DNA of 64,000 nt from Lepraria neglecta. Taxonomy: Eukaryota; Ascomycota; Lecanoromycetes; Lecanorales; Stereocaulaceae. The stretch spans positions 3,100,001 through 3,164,000 of the forward strand of contig CM065650.1 of assembly GCA_033220425.1 (NCBI GenBank), read 5' to 3'. The notes beneath the pieces were generated by a model. The model was not told where the DNA came from. It did not search any database and saw only the letters and a program-made list of their open reading frames with translations. Shown here piece by piece: positions 55,401-64,000 of the stretch; the stretch's first letter is position 1; each line of letters opens with the position of its first letter. Position numbers and translations under genes: made by a program.

Positions 55401-56048
55401 CCCTCTTGCGGGGTCGATTAGGAACCAGTCCAACCCGTCATAGTCTCACCGACTGCAAGATTACTCTGCAAACCTCGTTAAAGCATCGAAGTGCACTCAG
55501 CTCCTAAGAAGCCTAATCCTCAGAGTGTCATTTTTGAGCATCGTCACATCGCATAATACGCGGATAAACCTTGTAGGTACCTGGATGAGCTCGATTCTAG
55601 AAGCGGAGATTTAGTCGTGTGGGGGCCATTTTGCACACGATCACATCCTGAATCCACATGGAAAACTTCTTCCCTACCGGTTGTCAAAGCACCAATTTGA
55701 GCTACGGAAGGCTACTGATCAACACAATTGTACCACAGGCATTCTTTTAGCCCGCTCACTGCAACCCGCGACAACTCCCTCGCTTTTCTAGCCCGACAAA
55801 CCCTACGAAGCTTCCTCTCGACATCATATCTCGTCCACAAAGGCCGGAGGTCCTGATTAAATTTGTTGCCAAAATTAGCAGAGGTATTTACACGATTCCA
55901 TATGAGTACTACTCAGTGCCACCAGTCCAATACCTACATCCCATTGTCCGCATCCTACTTCTGCGGCCTCAACTGACTTTGTTTCAGCTCCGCTAGTAAT
56001 TCTCTCGAAACCCTCTTTCGGCCTTCTACCACAAAAACCATCGAATCC
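52426..56048. other. 3.6 kb without a supportable gene
   Basis: Many short open frames occur on both strands (for example 53388-53669, 53726-53911 and 54491-54679 plus), but none has a start, splice pattern and protein likeness together. The right end (about 55750-56048) is C- and T-rich and should be the leader and promoter of the Gα gene. A long intergenic stretch fits an upstream regulatory region for the bZIP gene as well. No transposon motif was recognised. Confidence 0.45.
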
Positions 56049-57305
56049 ATGGTCTTCAACATGTGCTTTCCTAAGACTGGAGGAGGCAATGCCCTCACCC
56101 GTTCCACAAGCGAGGAGAGAAAGAAGAATATGGAGATAGAGAAGATGATCCGCAAAGACAAGAAAGCACAAGCAAGACAGGTCAAGATATTGCTTCTGGG
56201 AGCTGGAGAATCTGGAAAATCAACAATTCTCAAGCAGATGCGTATCATATACTCTGAAGGCTTTCGTTTGGATGAGCGAAAGGAAGTCCGTCAAGTTATC
56301 TTTTCAAACATGATAGTCGCATTCAAGATCATCGCAGAGGAGATGCGGGAGCTTGGACTAGAGTACGAAAGTGAGAAGTCTGCGGTAGGATCTACCCTTC
56401 TGGTGGGACCAAATCTCTCTTAGCTGACCTCTAATCAGGAGTACGAACGTATCATAGGTTCGGCAGCGGATATTGGTCCTGATGACATGTTTCCACAGCA
56501 GTGTCAAGTTGCTATGAAGGGGTTATGGGAGGATCCGGCGGTTCAAAAATGTATCAAACGGGGCAACGAATACGCACTGCATGATAATATTCAATAGTAA
56601 GCCATCTCGCCCAGACGACATTGACATTGAGCGCTCACGCTACTAGCTACTACGCCAACATCGATCGCCTCTTCGCTAGAGACTATCTTCCCAGTGACCA
56701 AGACGTTCTACGCTCCCGATTACGTACAACTGGGATCACAGAGACTCTATTCGAACTCGGACAACTCAACTACCACATGTTCGATGTTGGGGGCCAGCGT
56801 TCTGAGCGGAAGAAATGGGTTCACTGCTTCGAGGGAGTCCACTGTCTCATGTTTGTTGCTGCACTCAGCGGGTACGACCAATGTCTCGTTGAGGACAAGA
56901 CAGCGGTATGTACTTCCTCGTACTCTATACTAGAAAGCATACTGACTCGCTATCTCCCGGCAGAACCAAATGCAGGAAGCTTTGCTTCTCTTCGAGTCCA
57001 TCATGGGCCTGACTTGGTTCAAGAGTTCTTCCATAATATTGTTTCTCAACAAGACGGACCTATTCAAGGAAAAGATATCCGAGAAGCCGGTCAGCGACTA
57101 CTTCCCCGACTACACTGGGGCATCCAATGACTACAAAGCGGCCTCGGAACACTTCGCAAACAAATTTCGCAGTCTCAACCGGACAGAGGACCGCGAAATA
57201 TATGTCCACTTTACTAACGCTACCGACACAAACCTCCTGAAGCTGACAATGCAAAGCGTGCAGGATACTATCATACAGAGCAACCTTACCACGCTAATCC
57301 TATGA
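56049..57305 (+). CDS. Heterotrimeric G-protein alpha subunit
   Basis: Four exons (56049-56384, 56439-56596, 56647-56905, 56964-57305) join in phase to 364 residues. A second in-frame ATG at 56061 would give [10 protein letters not shown], more like fungal group II Gα starts. Guanine-nucleotide motifs in order: P-loop GAGESGKST (51-59), switch [10 protein letters not shown] with the arginine finger, switch [18 protein letters not shown], and FLNKTDLF. The fifth motif reads TNATDT where most Gα have TCAT. The N-terminus lacks the MGxxxS myristoylation signal, and the C-terminus (SNLTTLIL) lacks the Cys four from the end that pertussis toxin modifies. It couples membrane receptors to cAMP or MAPK signalling in related fungi. 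Confidence 0.92.
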
Positions 57306-57816
57306 CGATAGGACGGCACGTAGACTACTTTTGGGCTCAGGGTACTGGATGGAGCCCCCCTCAATTTGTTATAACTTTAAAGCATTCCCCACATGCGCAT
57401 TGCTTCCCTCCCATTCCGTTTGTTTTCTGCGTTCTCAGGTTCATATTGTTCACGACTTCAAGGAGACACGCTGCTTTGGGGTTAACAAAGAGCGTGTACG
57501 GACTTGGAGATGTTTTTGTGGGCGAAGATGAGAAGGGAGAAGGCACAATTGCCTGGAGCTAGAGCGAGCGTATCGATATAACCAAGAATTCCAAAATCCA
57601 TTCACCATTGTGTTACTTTAATGTTTGCACTCGGCCCAATATAAATAGCGCGTTCACCTGATATGGCCACCGTAAAAGCCCAATCCGAAATAGCGTTTGC
57701 CTTCATGAACTACGCCCTCTCCACCACCAGCACCACTATATAAACCCGCGCCCAAAGCCACCACTCCAACATGAGATGTGATTAAAAGACCTTGACCCTT
57801 CCTCGAGTACAACAAC
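57306..57816. promoter_or_regulatory. Upstream region of mS38 with TATA-like boxes
   Basis: 511 bases between the Gα stop and the mS38 start. TATA-like sequences ATATAAATAG (about 57639-57648) and CTATATAAAC (about 57736-57745) lie about 175 and 75 bases before the mS38 ATG. They are candidates only. Confidence 0.35.
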
Positions 57817-59030
57817 ATGTTGTGGCGATACTCCAACGAAATCGTCCGGAAAGGCACCTGGACATGCCTATCTTGCTCCGGCGGCACAAGGGCCTCCCAG
57901 GCACTGATAGCAGGCTCAGCAAACCGTTCCTCAGCACATATACATCAGCGAAAACACTCCTCTTCGAAGACGCCAAACTCATCCAAAGATGAACCCCGAG
58001 CCATCGCTACTCCGTCCGAACCCCCCGCCAAAAAGGCCAAACCAGCTGCTAAGGAGGGGCGCTCTGGCACGAAGATGAACAAACGAAAATCGAAAGATGG
58101 AATACCGGAGACTGTGGGCAAGGGTATTCCCAATATGTCGTGGATGAATCTACCTAGCGTACCTTCGACGGGGCACTTGCATGATGCTGGTTGGTTTACA
58201 TCTGCTGTGGTAGATAAGCGCTTGGCTAACAAAGGGCCTTAGATATTCGAGTCTCCTCCTTCTTCTCCATGCACAGACCTATGTCCATCACAGCTTCTGT
58301 ACCGTCGGAATCCACCGCCGCCGCTTTCTCCTCCATCTTCGAACCCAAGTCGTCACAAAAAGCCAAGTCCGCAGACGTCATCTACACCCTCTCCTCCGCC
58401 GTCGACAGGTTTGAGAGTGCAGCCTCCAGCGCCCACAAACAGAACGGTCAGCAGATGACGCTTGAGGAAATCGACCTCCGGCAAGCGGTCACTCAGGCTT
58501 CTGCTTCGAACGCTGAGCAACCTGCACACCTTGACCTCCCGGCCAAGACCCTGCACCTCCACCTCCAAGACCTGGCTAAGGAGTTTCGCCCCTTCAACGT
58601 ACCACCTGTACCCGTTCCCTTCGATCCCTCCCAGCAAATCTCTCAAGACACTCCTGAGCAGATCAAAGCCGAAATCGCCGCTAAGGAGCAACAGGCCCCA
58701 ATGCAGAAATCTTACACCACAACGCTCACGATCCACGAAATCACGCAACCCAATGGCCAAAAAACCTACAAGACCCACACCACGCCCATTATCGAAGATC
58801 CCTCTCAACCGGACGAAGGGGTTAGGTATTTCCCGCCAGCACCACGCCACCAGCCTTTCCTGGGCCGAATGAGGGAAAGACAGTTACAGTACCTGGATAG
58901 ACTAGCAGATAGAGAGGTGTGGCAAGCTATTAGTGTCAAGAGGCAGCGGAAGCTGAAGATGAAGAAGCATAAGTATAAGAAGTTGATGAAGCGGACGAAG
59001 AATTTGAGGAGGAGGCTGGATAGGACGTGA
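57817..59030 (+). CDS. Mitochondrial small-subunit ribosomal protein mS38 (COX24-like)
   Basis: Two exons (57817-58189 and 58243-59030; intron GTTGGT...GGCTAAC...CTTAG) join GCT G|AT to give 386 residues. The N-terminus is basic and Ser-rich, as expected for mitochondrial import, and includes a CLSCSGGTRAS segment. A conserved IPNMSWMNLPSVPSTGHLHD lies before the intron. The C-terminus is the mS38/AURKAIP1 domain: REVWQAISVKRQRKLKMKKH then KYKKLMKRTKNLRRRLDRT, a basic helix that sits in the mitoribosome near the decoding region. In yeast the family member Cox24 is needed for COX1 expression. The middle is variable and probably disordered. Confidence 0.9.
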
Positions 59031-59599
59031 GCTCGTATTCGCTGGTGGAAGGGTTGCAGCTATATTCGGAAGGCATGGTCGCGACCTGTGAAAGGACATC
59101 TGTTAGAGAGATTGCGAAGATGAGCTAGAGCGAGTGGGCATGACTTTCTTATGGCTTTGGGCGGCTATGTTTTGTCTTCAGGAAGCGGTATAGGGGAGCG
59201 ATGTCCCCACTTTCTCTCGAAGGAATGGAGGATTGAGCAATCTTTGCACATTTCGGTCATGAAACTCTTCCACTGCCACATACTGCCCACTATCTCTTGG
59301 CTCTTTGACTGTCCGAACTAAAAGGAGATTACCGACACAAACATAGGCGAACGACCGGTATTTATATGAGTTTAAAGGACGTAGCATTTTCAAGTCCCGT
59401 ATCTACCACAACAATCTAATGCACAATAAACGCCAAAAAGACTGCACAACCCCCACTTCCTCCACTGCAACGCTCTCCCTGCTTCCTATTTTGATACATG
59501 GTTGTGAATGTGATTAGAACGATATAGTTCCATAGAAGTGCCAAAGTCTTTTTGTCTCTTGCTGGCTATTGTCCGACTCGTTGCGCTGCATTTGCTTGT
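59031..59599. other. Intergenic between converging genes
   Basis: 569 bases between the 3' ends of mS38 (plus) and V-ATPase subunit c (minus). Nothing beyond 3' UTRs is expected, and no repeat or RNA gene was seen. Confidence 0.5.
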
Positions 59600-60476
59600 C
59601 TATTTGCAGGTAACATCCGTCGTGCCCTTGCTGTTCATAAGCAGCGCGACAATCAACCCATAGAGACCCAACACTTCGGCGAAAATGAGAATCAGGATCA
59701 TGCCGACGAACAGTCGCGGTTGTTGGGCTGTGCCGCGGACACCTGCGTCGCCGACGATGCCGATTGCGAAACTAGGCGGCAATGATTAACTTTATATACT
59801 ATGATGCTGGAAAGAGCAGATGTGGGGAAGCAGCGGGAGGGTGAAGAGCATACCCAGCAGCGAGACCAGCAAGACCGACACTAAGACCTGCGCCTAATTG
59901 AATGAATCCGGTGTAGAGTGCCATTTCTTGCTTCAGGTTGTCTGAGATCAGGACTGAGACGACGAGGCCGTAGATACCGATGATACCAGCCATGATGACG
60001 GGGACGATGTCTGGAGTACAAGTTTAGCACTCTGCCCAATGTGATAGGCGTGGCAGCCTTGATGATGAAGCGTACTCTTGACAATCAAATCTGGTCGCAG
60101 GACACCCATTGCTGAAATACCGACTCCGGATTTGGCTGTTCCATAGGCGGCACCGAAGCAGGTAAAGACGATGGCGGAGGTACACCCCATCGCACCGAAG
60201 AAGGGCTATTGCGAGCTGTTAGCTTCCAGAGCTGGGGAGTGGTGGTCGTTTGGGGGAAGCCTGGGAGGCGGGCTCGCTCGGGTTGGAAGCAGGGGCACTG
60301 ACGGCATATACGGGACTATCAAAACCAGGATGTGTCAGTGAGTGCCATTACAAGGAGAACACATATCTGCAGAGCCTCCGTCAAGAGATGCTAGCTCGGT
60401 GAAGCCAGCCGCACCACGGACAGATAGGCACATAAAAAGCAACTGGGGGCAACGCATACCAAAGATCTGACGACAT
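59600..60476 (-). CDS. VMA3: V-type proton ATPase proteolipid subunit c
   Basis: Five exons (60476-60460, 60315-60303, 60205-60076, 60010-59854, 59771-59600) join in phase to 162 residues. Exon 2 is only 13 bases and codes the end of MSSDLCPVYAPFFGAMG. Four transmembrane helices follow: [57 protein letters not shown] and [20 protein letters not shown]. The last carries the proton-binding Glu (IFAEVLGL). Subunit c forms the rotating membrane ring of the vacuolar ATPase that acidifies the vacuole. The C-terminal tail reads [12 protein letters not shown]. Divergent with SNU13. Confidence 0.95.
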
Positions 60477-60841
60477 GTTGGCGGTTGTAAATGTGGATAT
60501 CCTCTACGGGGTGAGTTAGAGGTTGGATAGAAGATGGAATTCGACTGGACTTGATCAGGACGGTATGAAGCTGGCGATTGATGTTGGTGACGATGGAGAC
60601 TGAACGGTCGAGGATCCAATAGCGGCTTGGCACTAGCATCCTTAGTCATCGGCTAGCTTCTACAACTTCACTTGCTTAACTTTCTCTGAGCTGCGAAAAA
60701 CCAGAAATATTTTCGACATTAGTATAAAGGGCGAGCCACGGCAGTGAACCCTTTGTATCTTTTCAAACTCTTTCAGCACACCTTTACAATATCCTTCCAA
60801 CCTCCCAGACCACTAAACCCCCAAGATTTGAAGCTCTCGAA
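60477..60841. promoter_or_regulatory. Divergent promoter, V-ATPase c and SNU13
   Basis: 365 bases between two divergent housekeeping starts. A TATA-like GTATAAAGGG lies near 60721, about 120 bases before the SNU13 ATG. Both promoters must lie here. Confidence 0.55.
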
Positions 60842-61626
60842 ATGACAGACCAATCAGCCGGTACTACCTAGCCTCTTCCACTTCCTCTATACAATCGCTG
60901 ACTTCTATATAGCATGGCCCATCGGTACGCGAACTGCTTATTCCAATCCCTCTATCCCCTCTCTTATTGGTTTACTGACATTGGAGAATCGCTAGCCGAT
61001 CAAGGTCTTTCGCAAGAAATACTCGACCTCGTCCAGCAGGCGTCGCATTACCACCAGCAAGTATCCCAGTCTCCTAAGATCATGTACAAAGCTAATGGAC
61101 CACAGGTTGAAGAAAGGGTACACCTGCTCTCCTACCTCAGACTCAAGGGGCACGATCTGATGGATATCATTCGACAGTGCCAACGAAGCAACCAAGACCC
61201 TCAACCGCGGCACGAGCGAAATCATCATCCTAGCAGCCGACACCGCTCCTCTCGTATGATACCCTACGGAAATGTGGCTCTGATCTTTGGCTGAAATGAT
61301 GAGCTAGGCTATCCTACTACACCTACCATTGTTGTGCGAGGACAAGAATGTAAGGCGCACTTCTGAGACTACAGCTGGGATAGGGGGCTAATCTACTATC
61401 AGGTCCCATACGTGTACGTTCCCTCTAAGACAGCCCTCGGACGGGCTTGCGGTGTGAGCCGCGCAGTCATCAGTGCCTCTATCACAACGAACGAAGCAAG
61501 CGAATTAGTACGTTCAGAACCTTGGAGTGGGGAGGTATGCATAAGGGACATGCGTAGGCTAATGTTTGAGTATAGATGGGGCAGATACGGGCTCTGAAAG
61601 ACAAAGTGGAGCGGTTGATGATCTAG
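60842..61626 (+). CDS. SNU13: SNU13 (15.5K/L7Ae-family snRNP and snoRNP protein)
   Basis: Eight exons (60842-60860, 60913-60924, 60996-61056, 61106-61117, 61178-61253, 61308-61349, 61403-61507, 61576-61626) join in phase to 125 residues. Snu13 binds the kink-turn of U4 snRNA and of box C/D snoRNAs. The protein reads [20 protein letters not shown], then [73 protein letters not shown] and [11 protein letters not shown], all typical. Exons 2 and 4 are 12 bases each. Intron 3 starts GCAAGT at 61057, a GC-AG intron of the standard kind. Seven introns in 126 codons is dense even for this window. No breaks were seen. Confidence 0.95.
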
Positions 61627-62251
61627 AGGAAAGGACTTGCTGTGGTTGTAAATCCCGGATCGTTGTGTTAGGAGTGGATAAGTAGGGAGTGGATAAGTAG
61701 GATAAGTGGTCATCATCACAGTATATGGCCAAGGAATGCTCCTCTGATCTCCGAAATCGTTTTCTATCAGACCCATGATTAAATAGGGCCTTGAACTCCT
61801 AGAATGAAATGATAGTAAATCGATTAACAAATTCGAAGGCAGTCTGCCAGTATCGCCGGCCTCCCTGTGCCGGCAAAACGTCTTTCGATTGAGCCGAGAC
61901 CGTGCACTTATTCGTTTACCACGATTTATGTTCACTCCAATGCTCACTGCAGCATGACCCCACCAGGCCCAATCTGCAAGTAATCAACAGCCCCGCGCTC
62001 CACGTTCTTCTACCACTTTCAACACTCCAAAATCGAGCTCGCGCAAGCCATCGTCGCCGTCACGGTAAAACGAGAGGTTGTCAATATCTCTGTTCGACAC
62101 TTACTCAAGTTTCGTCTTACACCAGCCAAAGCTGCTGATGCTATCTAGCCACAAAAATCCCTCTCTAGCTAACGTCCCATCTAAAAGCTCGTCTACAGCG
62201 CACCCTCGCGCTCAGCACCTCTACGAAAGGACAGGCAATCGACTCTCCTAG
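61627..62251. other. Intergenic, no gene seen
   Basis: 625 bases. A short direct repeat (AGGAGTGGATAAGTAGG, then GGAGTGGATAAGTAGG) lies at about 61670-61701. No gene is supported. Confidence 0.5.
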
Positions 62252-63467
62252 ATGCATGAATCACGATATTTGTCAGCTAGACAAGTTTCTGACAGGAAGT
62301 CTTCATTTCGCAACCGGTTCGGTGCTCGCAGACCGACAACCTCCAATAAGCGGTTCTATCAGGAAGACTTTTTAAAACGCACGCAGCTCCTCAAGGCGTC
62401 CCATGTTCTGGAACCATCCACCGCATATACAAAAATTGACGCAGACCCCGATGGAGACGTCGTCTTCGTTGTCGGTCAAGACAATTCAGACCAAAAGTCT
62501 GTCCGTGTGTCGTCTAAGGTTATGGGTTTAGCATCGTCAGCCTTCGCTGCTATGTTCAGTCCGCGATGGTCTGAAAGTGCGGACAAGCCCCCGTCCGCAT
62601 ACCCACGACAGGTGCCACTTCTTGAAGATGACCCTGTGGGTAATGGCTTGGATTTGCCAGGCCCTTCATTTCCGTGAGAATGTCTCTACGAATGTTTCGG
62701 TTTCATCTCTGGGAGATATTGCAATGGTCTGCAACAAGTATGGCCTTGGCGTAGCTCTGAAGCCATGGGGTGAAATGTGCATGCAATCTCTGCAGGAACT
62801 TGTCTGGGATGCAGGATCAGGGGAACATACTGTGAGCTTAATGTGGATTTCGTCAGTGTTCGACAATTCCGAGATGTTCTGGTATAGCTCTTGGAAGCTA
62901 CTGTATTACCACCCAAAACCGATCTCTTCCCTTGACGGTCATCAAATTAGTGGCGTTGCTACAAGCCTCCTAAAAGATAATCTTGGTAAGCATCATATAC
63001 GTGCAGCACTTCCTCTCCCGGATTTCCAAACCCTGCTGACTGAGGACCTGGCACAGGACCTATCATGGCAGAGAGACAGAACACACTCCTTGAAGTACAT
63101 ACAATGCTCGAAGACATGATCACGCCCCTATTGACAGATAATGGTGATCCGCTTACAATCACCCACCATCTCCGAGAACTCAGAGGAATGGTCTTTGGCC
63201 CTATCCGAAAAGTTCCAGCAGGCCTCCATCAGAGTTTTGGAGGAGAAACTGGACTTCTACCAAGCTTGCAAGCGAGACGACTGTAGGTGCTCAAGGGTTG
63301 GATTGCGGGATCTCATAAAGCAGATTGCCGACATGTTGAGAAAGCAGCGCGGGCTCTGTCTGAAGTGCTATAAGGTAGGAAGGGTCTCGCGGGCTTCGGG
63401 TAATTGCATGAGGCCTCTGCAAACGCTATACCGCGCAGCGGACGAAGAAGATACGTTGTATCATTGA
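62252..63467 (+). pseudogene. Frame-broken BTB/POZ-domain protein
   Basis: The ATG at 62252 opens a frame with a BTB core (ASHVLEPSTAYTKIDADPDG, DVVFVVGQDN, VRVSSKVMGLASSAFAAMFS). After PRQVPLLEDDP the frame changes: VMAWICQALHFRENVS continues one frame over. The change falls at GTGGGTAATGG (62636-62646), where two G in place of three would keep the frame. Further segments follow in other frames: GDIAMVCNKYGLGVALKPWG and PLPDFQTLLTEDLAQDLSW in the second, LLEVHTMLEDMITPLL near 63083 in a third, then EEWSLALSEKFQQASIRVLE and LDFYQACKRDDCRC. Fungal proteins of this kind have an N-terminal BTB fold for protein pairing and no known catalysis. Three frame changes in one kilobase suggest a pseudogene, though the first could be a consensus indel. 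Confidence 0.65.
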
Positions 63468-64000
63468 CAACCCTTTTCTGCAACATGACAAGTATAATGT
63501 TGAGGCAAAATGATGCGTAAATCAAGAGACCTATTTTTGATACACATCTCAAGCATTCAAGGGCAACGAGCAAGTCAATACTCATTCATTATGTCAGCGA
63601 ATTGGGTTCAGGGAAACAGCTGGTGGAAAGACCGGAGCGGCAATGTAAGCAAGGTACTTGACCCTAAGCTAAGATGTGCTATTGACTCGTTTGACACATG
63701 AGATATTGACCACAAATGACGAAATATCCATCTTCACAACAAAAGAGTTGACAGATTATTCACGGGTTGACAGGAATAAATATATAGTACTGTCTTCCTG
63801 TGTTAACCTAGCGACTAATAAGGTCAGAGTCAATATCTCCTCTATATCAACTTGTCCGCGCCCATACATGTTTTAAAACAGCCGACAACACAAGTCTCGC
63901 TAGAAAACTTTTCTCATAATTTCCTGTATCCAAACACAATCCACCTACCGCCGCTCAGTAAATTCATGTCCATACAAAATTGCTGCCACTCCGAATAGCT
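63468..64000. other. Right-end intergenic stretch, nothing seen
   Basis: 533 bases to the window edge, with only short open frames. Confidence 0.45.

Overview
The window is nuclear DNA of a filamentous ascomycete (Pezizomycotina). Most protein genes are cut by short introns of about 45-100 bases with GT(A/G)-AG borders and TACTAAC/CTGAC-like branch sites. They encode fungus-typical proteins: AcrB, Afi1, an ascomycete laccase ending in DSGI, a Yox1-type homeodomain protein, a MYND/SET protein and a Gα subunit. Leotiomycetes is my best guess at class, but that is an impression and not shown by the sequence. No CRISPR array, convincing tRNA or rRNA gene, LTR element or intact transposon was seen.

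Layout. 0-18.8 kb is mostly housekeeping: a partial MARVEL-like membrane protein, the FACT subunit POB3, a broken cysteine-rich surface protein, a 4HBT thioesterase, acrB, a protein with a C-terminal zinc-binding region, a myosin regulatory light chain, AFI1 and a zinc alcohol dehydrogenase. 19.6-24.7 kb is a minus-strand block of two tandem paralogue pairs: an unrecognised family, then RING-finger proteins. Three of these four genes are broken. 25-34.1 kb is accessory: a Myb-like hypothetical gene, an intact laccase and a decayed tyrosinase. 35-45.2 kb is again conserved: a DCAF6-like WD40 protein, a small membrane protein, a TPR/MYND/SET protein, an OXNAD1-like reductase and a homeodomain factor. 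45-48 kb is gene-poor with diverged repeats. 48-52.4 kb holds eL22, translin and a bZIP factor. 52.4-56 kb shows no supportable gene. 56-64 kb holds a Gα subunit, mitochondrial mS38, V-ATPase subunit c, SNU13 and a frame-broken BTB gene.

Working relations. Laccase and tyrosinase are both copper phenol oxidases and lie next to each other, but the tyrosinase has lost part of its CuB site. Three gene pairs share short divergent promoter regions: eL22/translin, VMA3/SNU13 and the OXNAD1-like/homeodomain pair.

Two window-wide signals stand out. Several otherwise conserved genes carry one-base frame breaks, mostly in short homopolymers (light chain, bZIP, BTB, tyrosinase, one tandem paralogue). 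These could be consensus errors or real decay. Also, two pieces of the zinc-region gene at 11-12.5 kb recur as degraded fragments at 7.0 kb and 17.6 kb.
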